Assembly (NCBI GenBank): GCA_007136145.1 | Contig: SLHN01000307.1 | Span: 1-10,078 of the forward strand | Source of the DNA: Thioalkalivibrio sp. | GTDB taxonomy: Bacteria; Pseudomonadota; Gammaproteobacteria; Ectothiorhodospirales; Ectothiorhodospiraceae | Reading direction: 5' to 3' | DNA length: 10,078 nt | Part shown: positions 1 through 6,709 of the stretch, in pieces | Layout of the letters: every line of letters begins with the position of its first letter | Numbering within the stretch: position 1 is the stretch's first letter | Notes under the pieces: generated by a model | Told to the model about the DNA's origin: nothing | Databases searched by the model: none | Seen by the model: the letters and a program-made list of their open reading frames with translations, nothing else | Position numbers and translations under genes: made by a program

Positions 1-824
1 GCTTCGACATCGGTGACGAAAACAACGCGCTGAAACTCGGCTACGACCCGATACACGGGTGCTGGCCCCAATGGTGGCTGGACGAACTGGGGCCGATGCA
101 GGAACTCCTGCCGCGCATCGTTCCCGCCGGAACCCCGTTGCACCGGATCACCAGCAGGGTGGCCAGAGACACGGGGCTGCATCCCGATTCCCATGTCGTA
201 GCCGGGACCACCGATGGCGTCGCGGCCTTCCTCGCCACCGGGGTGAACCAGCCGGGAACGGGCGTCACGAGTCTGGGCAGCACGTTGGTCCTGAAACAGC
301 TTTCTTGCCAGCCCCTGTTCGACCCGGAAGCCGGCGTGTACAGCCATCGGGTCCTCGGTCAATGGTTGGCCGGCGGCGCCTCGAACAGCGGCGGCGCGGT
401 GCTCGCCAAACATTTCACGGCAGAACGGATCGCGTACCTGAGTCGGGAAATCGACCCTGCGCAAGACTCCGGATTGGACTACTACCCCCTCCCGGGGCCG
501 GGCGAGCGCTTCCCGATCAGCGATCCCTCGCTCGCGGCACGGCTCACCCCCCGGCCGCGCGACGACGCACTGTTTCTGCACGGCATGCTCGAGGGCATTG
601 CCCGGATCGAGGCCGCCGGTTACCGGCGGCTGCATGCGTTGGGGGCGCCCGAGGTGGAAAGAATCATCACCGTGGGTGGTGGGGCGGCGAACCCGAAATG
701 GAATGCGCTGCGCGCCCGCGTCACCGGGGTTCCGGTGGTGCGTGCTGAACACGAGGAAGCCGCGCGGGGCAGCGCCCTCCTTGCCCGGGCCGGCGCCCAA
801 ACGCTGAAAGATCAAAGGGTGTAG
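1..824 (+). CDS. FGGY-family sugar kinase, D-ribulokinase type (3' part; start lies left of the window)
   Basis: The reading frame is open from base 3 and ends at TAG 822-824; about 273 residues are visible. FGGY kinases transfer the ATP gamma-phosphate to a sugar in the cytoplasm. The visible part carries the end of the first domain (NNALKLGYDP, then WPQWWLDELGP) and the ATPase-type second domain: GTTDGVAAFLATG, VTSLGSTLVLK, the glycine-rich GGASNSGG, DYYPLPGPGERFP, and near the end TVGGGAANPKW. From memory, these segments closely resemble the cyanobacterial/plant kinases (SePSK, AtXK-1) reported to phosphorylate D-ribulose, more than classical xylulokinase or glycerol kinase. The substrate is therefore an inference. 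The N-terminal phosphate-binding motif is outside the window. The stop codon lies inside an intergenic repeat arm (821-852), so the last residues may have been shaped by that repeat. The neighbouring gene is convergent. Confidence 0.88.
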   Translation, partial: FDIGDENNALKLGYDPIHGCWPQWWLDELGPMQELLPRIVPAGTPLHRITSRVARDTGLHPDSHVVAGTTDGVAAFLATGVNQPGTGVTSLGSTLVLKQLSCQPLFDPEAGVYSHRVLGQWLAGGASNSGGAVLAKHFTAERIAYLSREIDPAQDSGLDYYPLPGPGERFPISDPSLAARLTPRPRDDALFLHGMLEGIARIEAAGYRRLHALGAPEVERIITVGGGAANPKWNALRARVTGVPVVRAEHEEAARGSALLARAGAQTLKDQRV

Positions 825-852
825 GGTGTCAATGAGCGCAGCGAATTGCACC
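821..852 (+). repeat. Intergenic repeat, B arm, copy 1
   Basis: This 32-base segment begins GTAGGGTGTCAATGAGCG and ends GCGAATTGCACC. It is the exact reverse complement of 6633-6664, and the match extends one base further (821-853 against 6632-6664). It fills the gap between the convergent kinase and 108-residue genes and supplies the kinase TAG stop. No matching A arm is clear downstream. It resembles the short palindromic intergenic repeats common in gammaproteobacteria; mobility is not shown. Confidence 0.85.
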
Positions 853-923
853 GCTCGGGACCCGGGAGCTGGCGGTCACGGCCGGCGCGGTGTCGGTGCG
901 GGTTCTTTCACGCTGATGGGAGA

Positions 924-1250
924 TCAGGCATGCCCGGCAAGGGGGGTATCGTGCCGGGCCGATCGCAATGAACGCAGTGCCTGTTCCAGGACATCACGGG
1001 CAAGACCACGCGTAAGTTCGGGATCCGCGGGAATCATCTCGGTACGTACTGCAATGGCCATTGCCAAAGCCTGCAACAGGTCTCCGTTACGAGTCTCGCC
1101 CAGCAGGGCGATCTCGTGATTGACGGTCTGCAGTACCCGCTCGAGCAGTTGATGCACCCGGGTCGCGGATCCTGTTTCCGGGTGCAGCGGAAACTCGAAC
1201 GAGATGGCATCCCCGGTTGGCGTGGTGAAACGAAAGGGCAGATAGTCCAT
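924..1250 (-). CDS. Conserved-looking hypothetical protein, 108 residues, downstream of ubiG
   Basis: I do not recognise a named family. The protein starts MDYLPFRFTTPTGD and is predicted to be soluble, with no signal peptide or membrane segment. Roughly residues 28-105 look largely helical (HQLLERVLQTVNHEIALL, then DLLQALAMAIAVRTEMI and a further helix ending near SLRSAR). The ATG start is supported by a ribosome-binding sequence GGAGA (plus-strand 1256-1260) six bases upstream. The gene follows ubiG on the same strand with a gap of only 28 bases, so co-transcription is likely, but that alone does not assign a role in quinone synthesis. An 8-base inverted repeat (932-939/952-959) lies within the last codons. 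The good start site and protein-like composition make it a probable real gene; a small regulator or assembly factor is possible but unsupported. Confidence 0.72.
   Translation of the reverse strand: MDYLPFRFTTPTGDAISFEFPLHPETGSATRVHQLLERVLQTVNHEIALLGETRNGDLLQALAMAIAVRTEMIPADPELTRGLARDVLEQALRSLRSARHDTPLAGHA
932..959 (-). terminator. Inverted repeat at the 3' end of the ubiG unit, possible hairpin
   Basis: GCCCGGCA (932-939) pairs perfectly with TGCCGGGC (952-959) around a 12-base loop. It lies inside the last codons of the 108-residue gene, on the 3' side of the ubiG transcription unit. There is no T-run after it, so a classical intrinsic terminator is doubtful; it could stabilise the mRNA 3' end or be incidental in GC-rich DNA. 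Confidence 0.25.
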
Positions 1251-1278
1251 GGTTTTCTCCAGTGTCGGGGTGTAGGGG

Positions 1279-2034
1279 TCAGGTGCTGTCCGGCACGCGT
1301 GCCAGAAGCATGTAATTGATTCCTTCGTAACGGGTCAGCCGCATGCGCCGGGTGAGCGGGTTTACCGCGACTCCCGAGCGGGCGACGAGACGACAGCCTG
1401 CTGCATCCAACGAGCTTAACAGCTCGATTGGACGGACAAACCGCCGCCACTGATGCGTGCCCCGGGGCAGAATCCGAAAGATATACTCGGCGCCAATGAT
1501 GCCCGCGACGAACGAAGCCGCGGTCCGGTTCAGCGTGGCGAGAATCAGAAACCCACCCGGCCGGACCCTGGCAAGGCATTGCCGAAGGAAGGCCCGCGGA
1601 TCGACCACGTGTTCGATCACCTCCATGTTCAGGACCACGTCGAAGCCGTCCTGGTCGAGATCCTCCAGCGCCACGTGACGGTATTCCACACCAAGACCGG
1701 AGCCCTCGGCATGACTCGTTGCAACGATAATGTTCCGCGGTGTCACATCGATCCCAAGGACTTCGGCCCCATGCCGCGCCATGCTTTCCGACAGGATTCC
1801 TCCGCCGCAACCGACGTCGAGCATCCTGAGCCCAGCCAGAGGGAGGGGAGCCTCGGAGTCTCGGCCCAAACTTTTGGCCAGATGCTCGACGATCCAGTCG
1901 GTCCGGACCCGGTTCAGGACATGCAGAGGCCAGAACGGACCCTTCTCGTCCCACCAGGTCGCGGCCAGCCGTTGATAACGCGCCACCTCTTCGGGGTCGA
2001 CGCTGGCAGCCTTTATCGCTTCCGTTTCCGACAT
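1279..2034 (-). CDS. ubiG: Ubiquinone biosynthesis O-methyltransferase UbiG
   Basis: UbiG is a SAM-dependent enzyme performing both O-methylations of ubiquinone synthesis: a polyprenyl catechol-type intermediate, and the last step, demethylubiquinol to ubiquinol. The 251-residue product matches the family's usual size of about 240. Visible are the N-terminal YQRLAATWWDEKGPFWPLH (about 20-38), SAM motif I LDVGCGGGILSESMA (72-86), the acidic strand end GID (94-96), motif II FDVVLNMEVIEHV (131-143), and the family-typical ATLNRT (166-171) followed by GTHQWRRFVRP. I chose ATG at 2034 because SETEAIKAASVDPEEVARYQRL resembles known UbiG N termini. An ATG four codons upstream (2046) would also work, and the frame stays open to 2226 with unconvincing sequence. 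The upstream GGGGTGG is a modest ribosome-binding site. It is divergent from mtgA, with 149 bases between, and leads the 108-residue gene. Confidence 0.96.
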   Translation of the reverse strand: MSETEAIKAASVDPEEVARYQRLAATWWDEKGPFWPLHVLNRVRTDWIVEHLAKSLGRDSEAPLPLAGLRMLDVGCGGGILSESMARHGAEVLGIDVTPRNIIVATSHAEGSGLGVEYRHVALEDLDQDGFDVVLNMEVIEHVVDPRAFLRQCLARVRPGGFLILATLNRTAASFVAGIIGAEYIFRILPRGTHQWRRFVRPIELLSSLDAAGCRLVARSGVAVNPLTRRMRLTRYEGINYMLLARVPDST

Positions 2035-2183
2035 GAACCACCCCATCCGGCCAAAGGCCCTCGCGCATACTCCGGTTTCGGCTGATTCCGCGGACGTTAG
2101 TTCAGCCCGGTGTCGGTCCCTCGCTTCTTCCGGGCGGAAACAAGGCAACAGGACAACCAAACGCAGTCTGGCAAAATAGCCCG

Positions 2184-3053
2184 ATGCGGCAACCCTCGAA
2201 ACTTCCGGAAGTGACCCGCGTGGCACGCGGCTGGCGCCGGACCTTGTTCCGCCGGATGTTCCGCATTGCCTTGTTCTCCCTGGCGCTGACGGCAGGCTCG
2301 ATACTGCTCCTGATGGTGCTGCTGCGCTGGGTGAACCCGCCGTATTCCATGTATATGTTCAGCGAGGCGGCGGGGCCGATGGCGCCGTCCCTGCGCCGGC
2401 ACTGGCAACCGTTGGCCACACTGCCCGGGCACGTTCCACTTGCGGTAATCGCCGCCGAGGACCAGCGCTTCCCGCTGCACCGCGGTTTCGACTGGCAATC
2501 GATCCGCCGCGCAATTGGCGGGTATTGGCAAGGGCAGCGCCTGCGCGGAGCCAGTACCATCAGCCAGCAGACGGCCAAGAACCTTTTCCTGTGGCACGGC
2601 CGCAGCCTTACGCGCAAGTTGCTGGAAGCGGGTTTCACTGTGGCGATCGAGACTTTGTGGCCAAAGGCCCGAATCCTCGAGGTCTACCTGAACCTCGCGG
2701 AGTGGGGTCCCGAGGTGTTCGGAATCGAATCCGCCGCTCGTTACCACTACGGAATTCCAGCCAGCCAACTGAGCCGCGAGCAGGCGGCGATGCTTGCAGC
2801 GGTACTCCCGAATCCGAAAGCCTATTCGCCCACCCGTCCCAGTGAGAGCGTGCGCAATCGTGCCGTCTGGATCGAGCGGCAAATGCTCCAATTGGGACCA
2901 GGCTGGCTCGATCCGGTGATATCGAGTTCCGTGGACGGCTCGATAGGTGCAGGCAACGACCCAACTCCGCGTAGCGGCGACAAGCCGCCGCACGCCACAG
3001 GCACTCCGGCCCCCAGCATGCTGGGGTGGCATGCAGGATCCCCCAGTCCATGA
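2184..3053 (+). CDS. mtgA: Monofunctional biosynthetic peptidoglycan transglycosylase MtgA
   Basis: This is a GT51 glycosyltransferase that polymerises lipid II into glycan strands at the periplasmic face of the inner membrane. One N-terminal anchor helix spans about residues 27-49. The GT51 motifs follow in order: EDQRFPLHRGFDW (92-104, catalytic E92), GASTISQQTAKNLFL (122-136), RSLTRKLLEAG with the second key glutamate in AIETLW (E156), ILEVYLNLAEWG (164-175) and LAAVLPNPKAYSP (204-216). Homology ends near WLDP (241-244). The remaining roughly 45 residues are Gly/Pro/Ser-rich and unlike the family, running over a 16-base palindrome, which suggests loss of an earlier stop with read-through into former intergenic DNA. 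The ATG at 2184 lacks a strong ribosome-binding site; ATG at 2256 (residue 25) would shorten the cytoplasmic tail. No penicillin-binding domain follows, which fits the monofunctional class. Confidence 0.95.
   Translation: MRQPSKLPEVTRVARGWRRTLFRRMFRIALFSLALTAGSILLLMVLLRWVNPPYSMYMFSEAAGPMAPSLRRHWQPLATLPGHVPLAVIAAEDQRFPLHRGFDWQSIRRAIGGYWQGQRLRGASTISQQTAKNLFLWHGRSLTRKLLEAGFTVAIETLWPKARILEVYLNLAEWGPEVFGIESAARYHYGIPASQLSREQAAMLAAVLPNPKAYSPTRPSESVRNRAVWIERQMLQLGPGWLDPVISSSVDGSIGAGNDPTPRSGDKPPHATGTPAPSMLGWHAGSPSP
3011..3026. repeat. Perfect 16-base palindrome in the mtgA 3' end
   Basis: CCCCAGCATGCTGGGG is its own reverse complement. It lies inside the atypical C-terminal tail of mtgA, 27 bases before the stop. 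A transcript could form an 8-base stem only with strain at the tip. There is no following T-run, so a terminator call is weak. Confidence 0.6.
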
Positions 3054-3074
3054 CAGTTAGCGTGAAAGTCCCCA

Positions 3075-3107
3075 GTAGGGTGCCGTGAGGCGCAGCCGAA
3101 CCGCACC
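3075..3107 (+). repeat. Intergenic repeat, A arm, copy 2
   Basis: This 33-base segment begins GTAGGGTGCCGTGAGG and ends GCCGAACCGCACC. It matches 6677-6709 in 30 of 33 positions on the same strand, and 9744-9777 on the opposite strand with three mismatches and one inserted base. It starts 21 bases after the mtgA stop. Confidence 0.85.
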
Positions 3108-3151
3108 GATAACACGCCGGACTGGCCCAACCGCGCCTCCGGACCGCGAGC

Positions 3152-3183
3152 GGTGGAATTCGCCGCGCTCGTTTGCACCCTGG
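3152..3183 (-). repeat. Intergenic repeat, B arm (diverged), copy 2
   Basis: This segment begins GGTGGAATTCGCCGCGCTCG and ends in TTTGCACCC plus three bases. It matches the B arm at 6633-6664 in about 25 of 32 positions by eye. With the A arm at 3075-3107 it forms an inverted pair spaced by 44 bases. The remainder of the 294-base gap between mtgA and the channel gene (3054-3347) holds only the leader of the channel gene and a short inverted repeat, CCCATG-GAC-CATGGG (3300-3314). I see no further gene there. Confidence 0.65.
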
Positions 3184-3335
3184 GAGCCTGTCGGGCACGG
3201 TAACGATCTCCCGGGGCATCACGTTCAGGCCTTCGGGCTGCAGTTGCTGGCCGTATCGCGCGCCAAGCCGTTAGACTGCGTTCGGATCAGAACCGGCAGC
3301 CCATGGACCATGGGTCCGGGATTTGCGCCAACCAC

Positions 3336-3341
3336 AAGGAG
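3336..3341 (+). promoter_or_regulatory. Ribosome-binding site fixing the GTG start of the MscS channel
   Basis: AAGGAG lies six bases before GTG 3348. This favours the GTG over the in-frame ATG at 3303, which has no comparable site. It also places the hydrophobic signal sequence close to the N terminus. Confidence 0.8.
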
Positions 3342-3347
3342 TCCGCC

Positions 3348-5660
3348 GTGTCCGGAAGAAAACCCTGCCACGGGCTGCAAACGGTCCTTTACACCGTCCT
3401 CACGACCATCCTGCTGGTGCTCGTCACCGGCCCGGTCGCGGCGAATGCGAACCCGTCCGAAGCCGATACCATCCATGCTCTGATCTCCGCACTGGAGGAC
3501 CCCGAGGCCAGGGAGCGCCTGCTGGACAGCCTGCGAGGTCTGCCTGGGATCGAATCCACGCATACAGCGTCCGAAACAACCGACGAGCCAGCCACCGTAT
3601 CGCTGCCCCGCCAGATCGCGCAGTTCACCCAGCAGGTAGCCGAAGGCAGCGTGACAGAGGTCCGCAACCAGGTGGAGATGGCCCGCGAGATACTCGGCAG
3701 CATCCGGGACGCCAACTGGGTTGCGTTCGGCTTGGCTCTGCTCGATCTGGCGATCGTGATCGCCGTGACGGTTGGCTTGTTCCTGCTGCTGCGTCGGTTC
3801 GCCCGGCCTCTTTTCGCCGCTCTGGACCGGTGGGTGTTGAGCTCCACCCGCACCATGGTCCTGCTGCGCACCGTGCCGGCGGTCCTGGTCGCCGCGCTGG
3901 TCGACCTGCTGGTTGTGGTGCTGGCGTGGGTCGCCGGCTACGGATTGGCGTTGTTCGTGCTCGGCGACACCGGCGTGATGGACACCCGGCATTCCCTCTT
4001 CCTGAATGCATTCCTGCTGATCGAGGTCGCGAAGGCCGCGTTGCGCCTGCTTTTTGCCAGCCGCTACCAGGGTTTGAGGGTGCTTCCGATGGCGGGGGAA
4101 GAGGCCGCGTACTGGAATGCATGGCTCAGCCGCATGGTGGGATTCATCGGTTATGGCCTGTTGCTGATCGTGCCGATCGTGAACTTCCACGTGACCACCG
4201 GAGCCGGCCGGTCCGTCGGCCTTTTGGTGATGCTGGTCGCCTTCAGCTATGCCGTCGCCATCATCCTGCAGAACCGGACCCGGGTGCGGCAAAGACTCAT
4301 GGAGGCAGGTGAACGCAGCGACCTGGTGTTCGTCCGCTTCGCGCTCGGTACCCTCGCCCACCTCTGGCACTGGCTGGCGCTGCTGTATTTCGCGGCGCTG
4401 GCCGTAGTCAGCATCACGCGACCTGAAGACGCACTTCCGTTCATGGCGCTGGCGACCGGTCAGACACTGCTCGCAATCATTGCCGGCTTTTTCGTCGCCG
4501 CGATGCTGACCCAGATCATCAGCCGCAGAATTCACCTTCCCGAGGAAACCCGTCGCAACTTCCCGATGCTCGAGGAACGGCTGAACGCCTATATTCCAAC
4601 CGCACTGAAGGTCATGCGGCTCGCGATTCTGATCGTCGTTCTGGCCGTGATTGCCGATGCCTGGAGTCTGTTCAATCTCGGCGTATGGTTAACCTCGGAG
4701 GCCGGGGCGGGTCTGCTTGCCAAGGTGCTTTCGGTAGCGATCATCCTCGGTCTTGCAGCCTTGTTCTGGCTGGCCGTCGCAAGCTGGATTGAACACAAGC
4801 TCAACCCGGGTAACGGGCGCAGGGCGGTAGGCGCCCGCGAAAGAACCCTGCTCGCCATCTTTCGCAACGCGATTGCAATCGCGCTGGTCGTGCTGGTCAC
4901 CATGGTGGTGCTGGCCGAGATCGGTATCAATATCGGCCCACTTCTCGCCGGGGCCGGGGTCCTTGGACTGGCGATCGGCTTCGGTGCTCAGACCCTCGTA
5001 CAGGACATCATTACCGGTGTATTCATTCAGCTCGAGAACGCGATCAACACCGGCGACGTGGTGCAGGTGGCCGGTGTTACCGGAACCGTCGAAAAGCTGA
5101 CCATCCGATCCCTGGGCCTGCGAGACCTCTCCGGAACCTTCCACGTGATTCCATTCTCGTCGGTGGGTACCGTATCGAACTTCACCCGGGACTTCGGTTA
5201 TCACCTCGGGGAATACGGCGTTGCTTACCGCGAGGATACCGATGACGTGATCGTCCGCCTGCGCGAGGCCTTCGAGGAACTGCGCTCCCACCCCGAACAC
5301 GGCCGGAAGATTGTCGGTGAACTCGAGGTCCACGGCGTGACCGCGCTGGCCGACAGTTCCGTCAACGTCCGCGTTCGCATCAAGACCCTGCCCGGCGAGC
5401 AGTGGGGGGTTGGTCGCGAATACAACCGACTGGTCAAACGCCACTTTGACGCCGCCGGCATCGAGATCCCGTTCCCGCACATGACGCTTTATTTCGGCGA
5501 GGACAAGAAAGGCTCCGCGCCCCCCGCGCACCTGCAAATACTGCACACGAATGGCGAACGCCCGGGCGCACCCGAGGAGTCGGAATCCCCCAAGCAGGAT
5601 CCCCGGGCGCGTGCCAACCCGAAACACAAGGCTGACTACGACGAAGGCGGCAGCACGTGA
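3348..5660 (+). CDS. ybiO: Large MscS-family mechanosensitive channel, YbiO-like
   Basis: This inner-membrane channel opens under membrane tension to release solutes on hypo-osmotic shock. With the GTG start the protein has 770 residues, close to E. coli YbiO (741). A signal peptide (hydrophobic about 12-28, cleavage near VAANA) is followed by a periplasmic segment containing LISALEDPEARERLLDSL, which parallels YbiO. About ten or eleven membrane segments follow (first near 123-148). The MscS core begins about residue 525: EIGINIGPLLAGAGVLGLAI, the pore-lining GFGAQTLVQDIITGVFIQLEN (about 545-565), then the beta domain NTGDVVQVAGVTGTVEKLTI and FHVIPFSSV. The last 50 or so residues are a charged, proline-rich, probably disordered tail. 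No ligand-binding domain is visible. It lies downstream of mtgA across a repeat-containing gap, so it probably has its own promoter, although I cannot place one. Confidence 0.93.
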   Translation: MSGRKPCHGLQTVLYTVLTTILLVLVTGPVAANANPSEADTIHALISALEDPEARERLLDSLRGLPGIESTHTASETTDEPATVSLPRQIAQFTQQVAEGSVTEVRNQVEMAREILGSIRDANWVAFGLALLDLAIVIAVTVGLFLLLRRFARPLFAALDRWVLSSTRTMVLLRTVPAVLVAALVDLLVVVLAWVAGYGLALFVLGDTGVMDTRHSLFLNAFLLIEVAKAALRLLFASRYQGLRVLPMAGEEAAYWNAWLSRMVGFIGYGLLLIVPIVNFHVTTGAGRSVGLLVMLVAFSYAVAIILQNRTRVRQRLMEAGERSDLVFVRFALGTLAHLWHWLALLYFAALAVVSITRPEDALPFMALATGQTLLAIIAGFFVAAMLTQIISRRIHLPEETRRNFPMLEERLNAYIPTALKVMRLAILIVVLAVIADAWSLFNLGVWLTSEAGAGLLAKVLSVAIILGLAALFWLAVASWIEHKLNPGNGRRAVGARERTLLAIFRNAIAIALVVLVTMVVLAEIGINIGPLLAGAGVLGLAIGFGAQTLVQDIITGVFIQLENAINTGDVVQVAGVTGTVEKLTIRSLGLRDLSGTFHVIPFSSVGTVSNFTRDFGYHLGEYGVAYREDTDDVIVRLREAFEELRSHPEHGRKIVGELEVHGVTALADSSVNVRVRIKTLPGEQWGVGREYNRLVKRHFDAAGIEIPFPHMTLYFGEDKKGSAPPAHLQILHTNGERPGAPEESESPKQDPRARANPKHKADYDEGGST

Positions 5661-5728
5661 GTCGCGGGCATCACGCGGAACCGGAACGGGAAACGGAATC
5701 CCCGACACGGATCGATTAGATTACTTGT

Positions 5729-5839
5729 ATGGTGATTTTCAGGGTCTCCGCAACGATGACGACCTTCAGCTATCGGAATCCGCTGGCTTCCTCCGAGAGC
5801 AGCATGCGGAGGCGCGTGGCGCGCCACGCGCCCTGGTAA
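5729..5839 (+). CDS. Possible small ORF, 36 residues, upstream of yugP
   Basis: An ATG-to-TAA frame encodes 36 residues beginning MVIFRVSATMTTFSYRNPLA and ending in an arginine-rich RRRVARHAPW. An internal ATG at 5756 has a weak AGGG 11 bases upstream. Its 3' end spans the 22-base palindrome at 5811-5832. I recognise no family. The ORF ends 12 bases before yugP, which would suit a leader peptide, but chance occurrence is just as plausible. Confidence 0.2.
   Translation: MVIFRVSATMTTFSYRNPLASSESSMRRRVARHAPW
5811..5832. promoter_or_regulatory. Perfect 22-base palindrome upstream of yugP
   Basis: The half-site GGCGCGTGGCG is followed exactly by its reverse complement CGCCACGCGCC. It ends 19 bases before the yugP ATG, in the 191-base gap after the channel gene. 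It could be an operator for a dimeric regulator, an RNA hairpin affecting yugP translation, or a terminator remnant; there is no T-run. The rest of the gap (5661-5810) has an AT-rich pocket near 5710-5740 that might hold a promoter, but I cannot define its boxes. Confidence 0.5.
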
Positions 5840-5851
5840 TACCCAATACCC

Positions 5852-6541
5852 ATGGCACGCCTGCTGATCATCCTCGTTCCGCTACTCCTGCTCGCGACCT
5901 ACGGGCCGGGATGGTGGGTGCGCAGAACCATGGAGAAGTACAGCCAGCCAGCCGACCGATATCAGGGTACCGGTGGCGAACTCGCGCGCCATCTTCTGAA
6001 CCAGCGCGGCATGCACGATGTCGCGGTCGAGGTGACCGAACAGGGCGACCACTATGATCCGGAGGCACGCGCGGTGCGTCTTTCCGAGGGCAATTATCAC
6101 ACCCGGTCGCTGACGGCTGTAACGGTGGCCGCGCACGAAGTCGGCCACGCGATCCAGCACGCCGAGGGCTATGCGCCGCTGAGACTGCGGGGGGAACTGG
6201 TGCGCTGGGCCGCGGGTGGGCAACGGCTAGGGGCCTTCATGATGCTGGCGATCCCGGTGATCACGATCATTACCCGCCATCCTGCGCCGGGGCTCCTGTT
6301 TCTGCTTGCCGGCCTGCTGTCGATGGGGCTCGCGGCGATCGTGCATCTGGTCACGCTGCCCACGGAGCTCGATGCCAGTTTCAACCGGGCGATGCCGATC
6401 CTGCGCGACGGCGGTTATCTGCACGACACCGATTACCGGCACGCACATCGCATCCTGAAGGCCGCTGCCTATACCTACGTCGCCCAATCGCTGATGAGTC
6501 TACTGAACATCTGGGCATGGCTGCGCTTTTTGCGGCGATGA
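5852..6541 (+). CDS. yugP: Membrane zinc metallopeptidase, YugP family
   Basis: This is a predicted inner-membrane zinc protease of the YugP family (Pfam Zn_peptidase_2); physiological substrates are poorly known. It has 229 residues, the usual family size. An N-terminal membrane helix (about 3-18) is followed by DHYDPEARAVRLSEGNY (66-82), a family-typical stretch, and the zinc-binding helix AAHEVGHAIQHAEG (93-106), in which H95 and H99 bind zinc and E96 is catalytic. Two hydrophobic segments lie near 127-141 and 146-168, and TELDASFNRAM (171-181) supplies the likely third zinc ligand, E172. A further segment ends the protein. No good ribosome-binding site precedes the ATG at 5852, but the MARLLIILVP start fits the family. 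It is convergent to minE. A role in membrane-protein quality control is an inference. Confidence 0.92.
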   Translation: MARLLIILVPLLLLATYGPGWWVRRTMEKYSQPADRYQGTGGELARHLLNQRGMHDVAVEVTEQGDHYDPEARAVRLSEGNYHTRSLTAVTVAAHEVGHAIQHAEGYAPLRLRGELVRWAAGGQRLGAFMMLAIPVITIITRHPAPGLLFLLAGLLSMGLAAIVHLVTLPTELDASFNRAMPILRDGGYLHDTDYRHAHRILKAAAYTYVAQSLMSLLNIWAWLRFLRR

Positions 6542-6632
6542 GCCGGGAATCCATGCTGCAGGGTATCGTGGGACTCAGAGCGAACCACGCGGGGAACACG
6601 CGACGCGACGCCCCAGGCCACAGGCCTCGCAC

Positions 6633-6664
6633 GGTGCAATTCGCTGCGCTCATTGACACCCTAC
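6633..6664 (-). repeat. Intergenic repeat, B arm, copy 3
   Basis: This segment begins GGTGCAATTCGCTGCGCTC and ends GACACCCTAC. It is the exact reverse complement of 821-852. It sits between the convergent yugP and minE genes. It faces the A arm at 6677-6709, the CACCCTACG/CGTAGGGTG ends (6657-6665/6676-6684) forming a perfect 9-base stem around 10 bases. Confidence 0.9.
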
Positions 6665-6676
6665 GCTTCGCCAACC

Positions 6677-6709
6677 GTAGGGTGCCACGAGGCGAAGCCG
6701 AACCGCACC
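6677..6709 (+). repeat. Intergenic repeat, A arm, copy 3
   Basis: This 33-base segment begins GTAGGGTGCCACGAGG and ends GCCGAACCGCACC. It is 30/33 identical to 3075-3107. With the B arm at 6633-6664 it makes a near-palindromic unit of about 77 bases, the most complete copy here. The rest of the 228-base gap (6542-6769) contains small inverted repeats: AGGCC-ACA-GGCCT (6615-6627), GCACCGACC/GGTCGGTGC (6705-6713/6742-6750) and CCACG-AAC-CGTGG (6731-6743). I see no gene. The hairpins may serve as a bidirectional transcription barrier. Confidence 0.85.

Noticed and set aside
59..748. 229-codon plus-strand frame overlapping the sugar kinase
   Set aside because: The kinase motifs lie in the other frame; this one is an Arg/Pro/Gly-rich shadow.
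854..923. A possible second repeat arm after copy 1 (GGTGCGGGTTC near 895)
   Set aside because: Only about seven bases agree with an A arm before the match breaks down, so it is not distinguishable from chance.
1034..2068. 344-codon minus-strand frame overlapping ubiG in another phase
   Set aside because: UbiG motifs fix the true frame; this one is Arg/Gly-rich without motifs.
3225..4535. 436-codon open frame on the minus strand opposite the MscS channel gene
   Set aside because: It is antisense to a clear YbiO-like protein; its His/Gln/Arg/Asp-rich translation has no recognisable domain and is a GC-codon-bias shadow.
4689..5708. 339-codon minus-strand frame opposite the 3' half of the channel gene
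   Set aside because: The MscS core on the plus strand explains the region; the antisense product shows no family features.
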